In this document: piece by piece, positions 55,770 to 64,000 of the stretch
Numbering within the stretch: position 1 is the stretch's first letter
Layout: every line of letters begins with the position of its first letter
From: Taklimakanibacter albus
GTDB taxonomy: Bacteria > Pseudomonadota > Alphaproteobacteria > Rhizobiales > Aestuariivirgaceae
Length of the DNA stretch: 64,000 nucleotides
Reading direction: 5' to 3'
Assembly: GCF_016595235.1 (NCBI RefSeq)
Contig: NZ_JAENHL010000006.1
Span: 434,001-498,000, forward strand
Notes under the pieces: generated by a model
Seen by the model: only the letters and a program-made list of their open reading frames with translations
What the model was told of the DNA's origin: nothing
Databases searched by the model: none
Translations under genes and position numbers: made by a program

Positions 55770-56770
55770 ACGCACTTCCCGATCCGCGCACGCTCGATCT
55801 CATTCCGGAGCAGACTGTTCCAGTGACGGTCCTCACCGGCTTCCTGGGCAGCGGCAAGACCAGCTTGATCAGACGTCTGCTCGCGCTGCCGCAGGCCGCC
55901 GACACGGCGGTCATCGTCAATGAATTCGGCGAGATCGGCCTCGATCATCTCCTGATCGAAAGTGTGGACGAGAACATCGTCGTCCTTCCCGGCGGCTGCC
56001 TGTGCTGCCAGGCGCAAGGTGATCTCGCGCGCGCTTTGCGCAGCCTGCAGGACAAGGTCGCTCTCGGCAGAATTCCGCCCTTCGCCCGGGTCATCGTCGA
56101 AACCAGCGGGCTCGCGTATCCCACCGCGATATTGCAAGCCTTCGTCAGCGATCCCTTGCGCCTGTCGCGCTACCGCCTGACCGGCCTCGTGACGGTGATC
56201 GATGCCGTCCTCGGCCTCGGCCAGATCTGGCGCCACGAAACGGCGCGGGCGCAGCTGGCGCTCGCCGACCGGCTGCTGGTCACCAAGCTCGATCTGACGG
56301 ACGAGCGTGGCAGGAGCCGGCTGATGAACGAGCTGCGCCGTCTGTCGGGTGTTCCGATCGAGGCCGCGGCGACGGATGCCCAGCTCGCGACACAGCTTTT
56401 CGACATGGCGCCGGCCGTTCATCAACATTTGACGTCCGTCGCCACCTGGCATGCGGCAGCTTTCGACAGCCTTGTCCTCCGCCTTTCCAGTCCGGTCGAT
56501 CTGCATGCCTTCCAGGCCGGCATCGAGAACCTTGCACACCAGCGTGGCGAGTCTCTGCTGCGCCTCAAAGCCATGGCCGATATCACCGGCGATGATCGAC
56601 CAGTGAGCTTCCATGCGGTCCAGCATCTGGTCGCGCCGCCTCGTTTTCTTGAAGCCATTCCCCGCACCGCACCGCGCGTCCTCGTCGCGATCTTCATGGC
56701 CGGCGCAGGTGAGGATATCCGCCGCGATCTTCGCGATGTGATGGTGCGTGCTGTCGAAGGTGTACGATGA
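55766..56770 (+). CDS. CobW/G3E-type metal GTPase
   Basis: A 334-residue GTPase. Walker A is TGFLGSGKTSLIRRLL near residue 25. The metal-binding motif GCLCCQAQGDLARAL is near residue 77. GTP-base element VTKLDLTDE near residue 175, and a CobW C-terminal domain from about 245. G3E proteins deliver zinc or other metals to target enzymes; in this operon the M20 amidohydrolase is an obvious client. The frame begins at ATG 55766, overlapping the amidohydrolase stop by 4 bp. Confidence 0.9.
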   Translation: MNALPDPRTLDLIPEQTVPVTVLTGFLGSGKTSLIRRLLALPQAADTAVIVNEFGEIGLDHLLIESVDENIVVLPGGCLCCQAQGDLARALRSLQDKVALGRIPPFARVIVETSGLAYPTAILQAFVSDPLRLSRYRLTGLVTVIDAVLGLGQIWRHETARAQLALADRLLVTKLDLTDERGRSRLMNELRRLSGVPIEAAATDAQLATQLFDMAPAVHQHLTSVATWHAAAFDSLVLRLSSPVDLHAFQAGIENLAHQRGESLLRLKAMADITGDDRPVSFHAVQHLVAPPRFLEAIPRTAPRVLVAIFMAGAGEDIRRDLRDVMVRAVEGVR

Positions 56771-57198
56771 AGCTCAAACCCCTGGACCATGTCTCGTTCG
56801 CGGTTTCCGACATTGATCAGTCCATCGCCTTCTATGCGGCGGCCTTCGGCTACGCGGTCGTCTTCATCGAAAGGGACATGGCGAAGGAAATCCGCAGCAT
56901 GACGGGCGTGGAAACGCTCTCATGCCATCTTGCCCAATTGGCCCGCTCCGATGGCGGGCCGCGGCTGGAACTCATCGAGTTCAGCGGCCACGCGCTCCCG
57001 GCACAGTCGTTGCCGCTGGCGACGGGCTGCGGTCACGTCGGTTTCGTGGTGGACGAACTCGATGACGCCTTGCGTGAGGTTGTCGCGGCCAAAGCCGAGC
57101 CGATCGGCAGCGTCACCGTCTTTCCGGAAGGGCGCTCCACTTATTGCCGGGCGCCCGGCGGATCCTTTTTCGAACTGCTTGAGATGAAAGAATCATGA
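56767..57198 (+). CDS. VOC/glyoxalase-family protein
   Basis: A 143-residue protein of two beta-alpha-beta-beta-beta modules: KPLDHVSFAVSDIDQSIAFY at the start supplies the first metal His, RLELIEFSGH near residue 75 the middle ligand, GCGHVGFVVDELDDAL near residue 85, and FFELLEM at the end. It is a metal-dependent lyase, isomerase or dioxygenase; the reaction is not readable. It overlaps both neighbours by 4 bp. Confidence 0.87.
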   Translation: MKLKPLDHVSFAVSDIDQSIAFYAAAFGYAVVFIERDMAKEIRSMTGVETLSCHLAQLARSDGGPRLELIEFSGHALPAQSLPLATGCGHVGFVVDELDDALREVVAAKAEPIGSVTVFPEGRSTYCRAPGGSFFELLEMKES

Positions 57199-58151
57199 AG
57201 CTGAACGAGATCAATCTGTTTCGGACCATGGTCCGGCTGCGGGCCTTCGACGAGGCCTGCATCGAAGGCGTGCCGACCTTCGAGATCCATGGCGAGCTCC
57301 ATACCAGCATCGGCCAGGAGGCGATCGGCGCGGCCATGGCGCAGTCCCTGACCCTCCATGACGCGGTGGTGAGCACGCACCGCAATCATTATCACGCGCT
57401 GGCCAAGGGCGTTCCGCCGCGCGCCTTGATGGCCGAGATATTCGAGAAGGAGACAGGCCTGTGCCGTGGCCGCGGCGGCCACATGCATCCCTTCGATCCC
57501 GAGCATAACTTCTCGGCGACCGGCATCGTTGGCGCGTCGCTGCCCGTCGCTCTGGGCTATGCGTACAATTTCAAGCTGAAGGGACTGCCTTATATCGCCG
57601 TCGGAATCTGCGGCGACGGCGCGACCAATCACGGCACCTTCCATGAATGCCTGAACATGGCGGCAGCCTGGGGCCTGCCGCTGGTCTGCCTGGTCGAGAA
57701 CAACCAATATGCGATTTCGGTCCGCTTCTCCGACGTGACCGCGACACCCGGGATTGCCGAGCGTGCGGCGGCCTATGGCGCGTTTGGGCGGCGTGTCGAC
57801 GGGACCGATGTCGAGGAAGTGGTGAAGGCCTTTGCCGAGGTCGCGAGATATACGCGTAAGGGCGGCGGCCCGTCGCTGCTCGAAGCGACCTGCTATCGCC
57901 ATCGTGGTCACTATGAGGGCGATCACGACAATTACCGCGAGCGTGCCGAGAAGCAGCGCATGCGGGCCGAGATGGATCCGATCGCACGCTATCGGCGCAT
58001 GCTGGTCGAACGCGGCGCCGCCGAGGATGAACTCGATCAGATCGTCGCGGCGGCCAAGGGGGAAATGAGCGCCATGCTGGCGGATATCCGCAAGGATGCG
58101 ATGCCCGATCCGGCCGGCGCCATGGATCATGTGTTTGCGGAGGTGGTGTGA
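57195..58151 (+). CDS. TPP-dependent 2-oxoacid/acetoin dehydrogenase E1, alpha subunit
   Basis: A 318-residue E1-alpha. Conserved elements: SIGQEAIGAAMAQSLTLHDA near residue 37, GRGGHMHPFDPEHNFSATG near residue 92, and the TPP/Mg motif GDGATNHGTFHECLNMAAAW near residue 139, ending NNQYAIS. CYRHRGHYEGDHDNYRE near residue 233 is the phosphorylation-loop region. Closest in style to AcoA-type acetoin or branched 2-oxoacid dehydrogenases. No E2 or E3 gene is near. Overlaps E1-beta by 4 bp. Confidence 0.92.
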   Translation: MKLNEINLFRTMVRLRAFDEACIEGVPTFEIHGELHTSIGQEAIGAAMAQSLTLHDAVVSTHRNHYHALAKGVPPRALMAEIFEKETGLCRGRGGHMHPFDPEHNFSATGIVGASLPVALGYAYNFKLKGLPYIAVGICGDGATNHGTFHECLNMAAAWGLPLVCLVENNQYAISVRFSDVTATPGIAERAAAYGAFGRRVDGTDVEEVVKAFAEVARYTRKGGGPSLLEATCYRHRGHYEGDHDNYRERAEKQRMRAEMDPIARYRRMLVERGAAEDELDQIVAAAKGEMSAMLADIRKDAMPDPAGAMDHVFAEVV

Positions 58152-59173
58152 TGACGGCCGACATGACAGCGAATATGCGCAAGATCAATGCGTCGCAGGC
58201 GGTCGCCGAAAGCCTGTTTCAGGAAATGGAGCGCGACGAACGCGTCGTGATCCTGGGCGAGGATGTCGGCCGCTGCGGCGGCGTTTTCGGTTCGAGCCGC
58301 AATCTGCTCGATCGTTTCGGCCCGATGCGCGTGCGCGACACGCCGATCTCGGAAATGTCTTTCACCGGCATGGGTGTGGGCATGGCGATGGCTGGCCTCA
58401 GGCCGGTTGTCGAGATCATGTTCGTCGACTTCATTGGTGTCTGTCTCGAGCAGGTCTACAATGCGATGGCCAAGATCCCCTATATGTCCGGGGGACGGGT
58501 CAAGATGCCGATGGTGATCAAGACGGCAGGCGGTAATATCGGCTCGGCGGCGCAGCATTCCCAATGCCTGTGGGCGACCTTCGCGCATCTGCCGGGCATG
58601 CAGGTGGTGGCGCCGAGCTCGGCGCGTGACCATAAGGGCCTGATGGCCGCCGCCATCCGCTCCGACAATCCGGTGATCTTCATCGAGCATAAGGGGCTGC
58701 TGCTCAAGCAGGCTAAGGAATTCCTCAATGCCGGCGATGTGCCGGCCGAAGCCTTCGTCACGCCGATCGGCAAGGCCGACATCGTACGCCAGGGCGGCGA
58801 CATTACGCTCGTCACGCTGAGCGCCAGCGTCGAATATGCGATGGAAGCTGCGGCGCAAGTGGCGGGCGAGGGGATCGATGTCGAGCTCATCGATCTGCGC
58901 TCGATTGTTCCCTTGGATGTCGAGACCGTCGCCCAGTCGGCGGCCAAGACCGGCCGCCTTCTGGTCGTGGACGAGGACTATCTGAGCTTCGGGCTCTCGG
59001 CCGAGATCATCGTGCGCGTCCTGGAGCGGCTTGGACCTTCGTCCTTGCGCCAGCTGCGCCGTCACGCCGTGCCGGATGTGCCCATCCCGGCGGCCTTGTC
59101 CCTGGAAGAAGTGCTGGTGCCGGGGCCTGCTTCCATCGCGCGGGTCTTGCGTGAAATGGCGGCGGCATCATGA
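58148..59173 (+). CDS. TPP-dependent 2-oxoacid/acetoin dehydrogenase E1, beta subunit
   Basis: A 341-residue E1-beta (transketolase-like pyrimidine-binding plus C-terminal domain). NASQAVAESLFQEMERDERV, VVILGEDVGRCGGVF, DTPISEMSFTGMGVGMAMAG, GRVKMPMVIKTAGG and QHSQCLWATFAHLPGMQVVA are the usual blocks. VELIDLRSIVPLDVETV near residue 238 starts the C-terminal domain. GTG 58148 overlaps the alpha stop; ATG 58151 is the alternative. Confidence 0.93.
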   Translation: MMTADMTANMRKINASQAVAESLFQEMERDERVVILGEDVGRCGGVFGSSRNLLDRFGPMRVRDTPISEMSFTGMGVGMAMAGLRPVVEIMFVDFIGVCLEQVYNAMAKIPYMSGGRVKMPMVIKTAGGNIGSAAQHSQCLWATFAHLPGMQVVAPSSARDHKGLMAAAIRSDNPVIFIEHKGLLLKQAKEFLNAGDVPAEAFVTPIGKADIVRQGGDITLVTLSASVEYAMEAAAQVAGEGIDVELIDLRSIVPLDVETVAQSAAKTGRLLVVDEDYLSFGLSAEIIVRVLERLGPSSLRQLRRHAVPDVPIPAALSLEEVLVPGPASIARVLREMAAAS

Positions 59174-59937
59174 GCAAGCTTGGTGCTTCGCATGTCGCGG
59201 TGGTCGTTGGTGGCGGCGGAACCATCGGAGCCGCCTGTGTGCGGGCGCTAGCGGACACCGGTGCCATCGTCTGGTCGCTCGACCGCAGTGAAGAACAGGC
59301 GGCTCGCGCCATCTCCGGTCTGCCGGGTGCCCATCGTAGTAAGGCCTGTGATGTCACCGACGCGCAGGCCATGGCGGCGCTCGCGGCCGAGATCGGTCCT
59401 GTCGACAGTCTGATTTATGCTGCCGGCCTCAATGCCGATGGCGCCGTGGTCGATATCGACTGGAGCATTTATCGTCGCGTGATGGCGGTCAATCTGGATG
59501 GCGCCTTTCATACGGCCGCCGCCTTCGCGAAACCCATGATCGCGCGCGGCAAGGGCGGCGCCTTCGCGTTCCTGTCCTCCACGGCGGGTTTGCGTGGCGA
59601 GGCCGGCGCTTCGATTTACTGCGCCACTAAATTCGCTCTGATCGGCTTCACCGAGAGTTTCGCGGCCGAGCTCAGTGCACATGGCATCAGGGCCAATGCA
59701 GTCTGTCCCGGCAATGTCGACAGCCCGATGCTGCGCGAGGTGGCGAAGAATATCGCCGATCGCACCGGCGCTGATGCGGCGGAAGTGTGGGAGAGCATGG
59801 CGCAGAGCGGTGCTGCGACCCGGCTGGTTGATCCGAAGGAAGTTGCCAATCTCTGCCTTCACCTCGTATCGCCGGCGAGCGCCGCCATCACCGGCACGAC
59901 GATCAGGGTCGATGCCGGCGCGATGTTGAGCGCCTAG
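59170..59937 (+). CDS. short-chain dehydrogenase/reductase
   Basis: A 255-residue classical SDR. Cofactor motif VVVGGGGTIGAACVRAL near residue 9 (GxxxGxG-like), LIYAAGLNADG near residue 78, catalytic Ser in FLSSTAGLRGEA near residue 137, and Tyr-xxx-Lys as YCATKFALIGF near residue 153. VCPGNVDSPMLREVAKNI and GTTIRVDAGAML close the fold. Overlaps E1-beta by 4 bp; GGT begins 15 bp later. Confidence 0.92.
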   Translation: MSKLGASHVAVVVGGGGTIGAACVRALADTGAIVWSLDRSEEQAARAISGLPGAHRSKACDVTDAQAMAALAAEIGPVDSLIYAAGLNADGAVVDIDWSIYRRVMAVNLDGAFHTAAAFAKPMIARGKGGAFAFLSSTAGLRGEAGASIYCATKFALIGFTESFAAELSAHGIRANAVCPGNVDSPMLREVAKNIADRTGADAAEVWESMAQSGAATRLVDPKEVANLCLHLVSPASAAITGTTIRVDAGAMLSA

Positions 59938-59952
59938 CTAGGAGCAAGAGCG

Positions 59953-61725
59953 ATGAGCGATCCGAAGAACAGCGTGCCGGAAGAGGCCGCGGGCGGCATG
60001 CGCAACAGCACGTCGCCGGTTCCCAATATCTTTCCGCCGCCGGAATCGATGCGCCCGACCTTGATCGGCGAGAATTATTCGGTGGTGGCCGGCCATCCGC
60101 TGGTCTCCATGGTGGCGGCCGATGTTCTCGAGCGGGGCGGCACGGCGATCGATGCCGGTGTCGCCGCCGGTCTTGCGAGCAATGTGATCCAGGCCGACAT
60201 GTGCAATCTGGGTGGCGTCGCGCCGATTGTTCTGCGCCTCGCAGGCTCCGATGAGGTCTGGTCGATCAGCGGCGTCGGGTCCTGGAGCCGTGAGGTGACG
60301 CTCGATGCCTATCTCGACCGTTACAAGGGCGACATGCCGCTGGGGGCGGCCTGTTCGGTCGTGCCGGCAGCGCTCGACGCCTGGGTGACGGCACTGTCTC
60401 GCTTCGGCACCTGGTCCTTCGGCGAAGTCGCGGCGCCGGCGCTGCGTTATGCCGAGGAGGGCTTCGTGCTCGATCGGCGCACCGCGCTCGCTTATGAATT
60501 GATGGGCGCCACGTTCAAGAACTGGGAGAGCTCAGCTTCGATCTATTGGCCGGAAGGGAGGCCACCGCGTGAAGGTGATCGCCTCGTGCAGACCGATCTG
60601 GCGCGGCTGCTCAGGCGGCTGACAGCTGCCGAACGCGGCGCCAAACGGACGGAAGCGCTCGAAGCGGTGCGCAAGGCCTTTTACGAAGGCGAGGTTGCCG
60701 AGAGAATAGTCGACTGGGTCAGGCAGGGTGGCGGCTGGATGACCCTTTCCGACTTGGCCGAGTTCCGCAATGAAGTGTCGCCGGCGAAAAGCTATGACTA
60801 TCACGGCTGGCGCATGTTCACCGGCGGGACCTACAGCCAGGCGCCGGTGATCTTGCAGACACTGTCCGTCCTCGCCGGCTTCGACCTCGCATCGCATGCC
60901 ACGGATGAGGAGGCCTATATCCATCTTCTCGTCGAAGCGATGAAGCTCGCTTTCTCGGACCGTGAGAAGTTCTATGGCGGCACGGGTGTCGAAATTGAAG
61001 AGCTGTTGTCCGACGACCACGTGGCACGGCTGCGCGCCATGGTTCGGCTGAAGAAGGCGCTGCCGGACCTTCCGACTCTTGATCTTCCTGCCTCGACTGG
61101 CGCCAATCGTGGAAAAAGGCGCGACACGACCAATTTCACCATCATCGATGGCGAGGGCAATGTCTTCAGCTGCTCTGCGAGCGACACCATCGACGGCAAT
61201 CCGATCGTGCCGGGGCTTGGCATCATCGTCTCGCCACGGGGAGTCCAGTCGCGGCTCGATGCCAGGCATCCAGCGGCATTGGGGCCGGGCAAGCGCCCGC
61301 GTCTGACGCCGGCGCCGGCACTCGCGCTGAGCCTTGAAGCGGGGGAGGCCAGAGCGATGGCCTTATCGGCGAGCGGTGGCGATGTGATTCCGCAAGGTAT
61401 CCTGCAAGCCTTCCTCAATGTCGTCGACCGCGGAATGTCACCACAGCAATCGGTCGAGGCGGCGCGCGTGACCTGCTTGGCCTTCCCGGATTCCTTCTTC
61501 CCGCATTTCCATGACCGTGGCCGGTTGAGCGTCGAAGCACGCATCTCCGACAAGGTCAGAGCGGGCCTCGCCAAGCGCGGCCACCGCATCCATCTCTGGC
61601 CCGATTACGAATTCGATGCCAGCGGCGTTGCACTGTCGGTCGATATGAAAGCGCCGATTGATGGGCGCCGCATCCTCGGCTCGGGCGCCGATCCGCGCCG
61701 TAGCCACTATGCGATCAGTCGCTAG
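59953..61725 (+). CDS. gamma-glutamyltransferase-family protein (Ntn hydrolase)
   Basis: A 590-residue member of the GGT family. The large-subunit end and self-cleavage site appear at RRDTTNFTIIDGEGNVF near residue 390; the Thr pair holds the nucleophile. Earlier blocks are GHPLVSMVAADVLERGGTAI near residue 50, DAGVAAGLASNVIQADMCNL, and EAYIHLLVEAMKLAFSDREK near residue 318. No signal peptide, so it should act in the cytoplasm, unlike classic periplasmic GGT. It could hydrolyse a gamma-glutamyl or other amide bond in the same pathway as the upstream amidohydrolase. The stop touches an intergenic palindrome. Confidence 0.88.
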   Translation: MSDPKNSVPEEAAGGMRNSTSPVPNIFPPPESMRPTLIGENYSVVAGHPLVSMVAADVLERGGTAIDAGVAAGLASNVIQADMCNLGGVAPIVLRLAGSDEVWSISGVGSWSREVTLDAYLDRYKGDMPLGAACSVVPAALDAWVTALSRFGTWSFGEVAAPALRYAEEGFVLDRRTALAYELMGATFKNWESSASIYWPEGRPPREGDRLVQTDLARLLRRLTAAERGAKRTEALEAVRKAFYEGEVAERIVDWVRQGGGWMTLSDLAEFRNEVSPAKSYDYHGWRMFTGGTYSQAPVILQTLSVLAGFDLASHATDEEAYIHLLVEAMKLAFSDREKFYGGTGVEIEELLSDDHVARLRAMVRLKKALPDLPTLDLPASTGANRGKRRDTTNFTIIDGEGNVFSCSASDTIDGNPIVPGLGIIVSPRGVQSRLDARHPAALGPGKRPRLTPAPALALSLEAGEARAMALSASGGDVIPQGILQAFLNVVDRGMSPQQSVEAARVTCLAFPDSFFPHFHDRGRLSVEARISDKVRAGLAKRGHRIHLWPDYEFDASGVALSVDMKAPIDGRRILGSGADPRRSHYAISR

Positions 61726-61772
61726 CGCGTGATCAGGAAAAGTGGGTACCGGTTTTCCGTCCGATCACGCGC
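61725..61772. repeat. rhizobial-type intergenic palindrome (RIME-like)
   Basis: GCGCGTGATC (61725-61734) and GATCACGCGC (61763-61772) are perfect outer arms. Between them is AGGAAAAGTGGGTACCGGTT and TTCCGTCC, itself with GGAAAA/TTTTCC arms around GGTACC. Palindromes with an 'AAAAGTGGG.ACCGGTTTT' core are widespread between genes in Rhizobiales; I recall this from the group rather than a search. The first base is the last base of the GGT stop codon. Confidence 0.75.
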
Positions 61773-61835
61773 CAAATATAAGATATAAATCGATCGGCTT
61801 GACAAATCGGCGCATGGCCCGCACCCTGAACGCCT

Positions 61836-61949
61836 TCACCAGGGGGGCTCCGACAAGGAGCTGAGAGGCTGCTGGCGAGGGCTTTCCGGCCTGAGCAGCG
61901 TAGCGACCCGTTGAACCTGATCCAGTTAACACTGGCGTAGGGACGGTGC
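61836..61949 (+). ncRNA. TPP riboswitch (THI element)
   Basis: The conserved aptamer core is visible: GGGG followed by a CTCC/GGAG hairpin (61848-61860), CTGAGAGG at 61861-61868, ACCCGTTGAACCTGATC at 61906-61922, and GTTAACACTGGCGTAGGGAC at 61925-61944. The variable arm in between (61868-61900) forms an extended stem. CACC (61837-61840) can pair with GGTG (61945-61948) to close P1. A TTGACA at 61799-61804 could be the -35 box. It precedes thiC, the commonest target. Ends are approximate. Confidence 0.93.
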
Positions 61950-61950
61950 G

Positions 61951-61996
61951 GGCGCTTGCGGCCTTCGGGCCATTTACTTCCCCAAGGGCGCCTTTT
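61951..61996 (+). terminator. intrinsic terminator downstream of the TPP aptamer
   Basis: GGCGCTTG (61951-61958) pairs with CAAGGGCGCC (61983-61992, with two bulged G), enclosing a small GGCC-TTCG-GGCC hairpin (61960-61971), and is followed by TTTT. It fits an expression platform that stops transcription when TPP is bound. Confidence 0.7.
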
Positions 61997-62028
61997 CATC
62001 ATTCCGGGTCAGAGCTGGGTCTCCATAG

Positions 62029-63872
<1,844 letters not shown>

Positions 63873-63873
<1 letters not shown>

Positions 63874-64000
63874 TGACCATGCCGGGAACACTGCTCGCCG
63901 CCTTGCGCGAGAAACCGCCGCTCGTTCAATGCATCACCAACTATGTCGCGATGAATATCGCGGCCAATGTGATGCTGGCGGCAGGCGCATCACCGGCCAT
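63873..64000 (+). CDS. thiM: hydroxyethylthiazole kinase ThiM, N-terminal part (runs off the window)
   Basis: The visible 43 residues (LLAALREKPPLVQCITNYVA, then NVMLAAGASPA) match the N-terminus of ThiM, which phosphorylates the thiazole precursor during salvage. GGAGGG at 63861-63866 fits the ATG at 63873; ATG 63870 is also possible. The start overlaps the thiC stop, so both respond to the same riboswitch. Confidence 0.88.

Noticed and set aside
61951-61996. CRISPR or other short-repeat array near the end of the window
   Set aside because: The repeated-looking hairpins here are the riboswitch and its terminator; no regularly spaced direct repeats occur anywhere in the window.

Overview
The window is GC-rich DNA from an alphaproteobacterium, most likely a member of the Hyphomicrobiales (Rhizobiales). 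The reasons are the lptD-surA arm divergent from pepA, the presence of holC, an ABC-F ATPase and ndk on the same stretch, many amino-acid ABC importers, a fused LivM-LivG protein, and intergenic palindromes of the type found in rhizobial genomes. No rRNA, tRNA, CRISPR array, insertion sequence or phage gene was seen. Genes are dense, with frequent 4-bp stop/start overlaps. All family assignments come from reading motifs by eye; no database search was possible.

Positions 1-14.3 kb hold envelope and housekeeping genes (surA fragment, lptD, pepA, holC, a membrane zinc protease, an ABC-F ATPase). They are interrupted by an IclR-controlled peptide-binding protein with an M24 peptidase homologue, an NTF2-like protein, an ATP-grasp protein, a Cys-rich secreted protein and a putative cyclase-family hydrolase. 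PEP carboxylase (ppc), a polar amino-acid ABC importer with a formyltransferase, an AhpD-like protein and a large OmpA-family protein with internal repeats follow, to 23.9 kb.

Ndk, a VUT-family membrane protein and a metal-oxyanion uptake locus fill 23.9-28.6 kb. That locus has a leaderless ModA-like protein, a sequence matching a ModE (Mo-box) operator, and a FecB/FecCD/FepC-type importer. I infer a type II molybdate or tungstate importer. A cytoplasmic bis-MGD-type molybdenum oxidoreductase lies at 36.2 kb. Between them are two DMT exporters, a deleted and frameshifted LysR pseudogene, a metacaspase/caspase-like protein with two YARHG-like repeats coupled to an M15 peptidase, an SH3 protein, an NmrA-like SDR, a TrmH-family methyltransferase and a GFA-family protein.

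From 39.7 to 61.7 kb there are two catabolic clusters. The first (39.7-51.1 kb) has an RpiR regulator, a glutamine-synthetase-like ligase, an N-formylglutamate amidohydrolase-like enzyme, a complete Liv-type importer, a metal-dependent amidohydrolase, an Old-Yellow-Enzyme/4Fe-4S/FAD reductase and a GNAT acetyltransferase. The second (51.1-61.7 kb) has a polar amino-acid importer, an FCD-type GntR regulator, and six genes in succession that overlap by 4 bp: an M20 amidohydrolase, a CobW-type GTPase, a VOC protein, E1-alpha and E1-beta of a TPP-dependent dehydrogenase, and an SDR. A gamma-glutamyltransferase homologue ends it. The substrates cannot be read from sequence; both look like uptake and dismantling of an amide- or gamma-glutamyl-linked nitrogen compound.

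The last 2.2 kb carry a TPP riboswitch with a terminator hairpin, thiC, and the start of thiM. A family of double-hairpin intergenic repeats (three loci) with covarying outer stems is the most distinctive non-coding feature.
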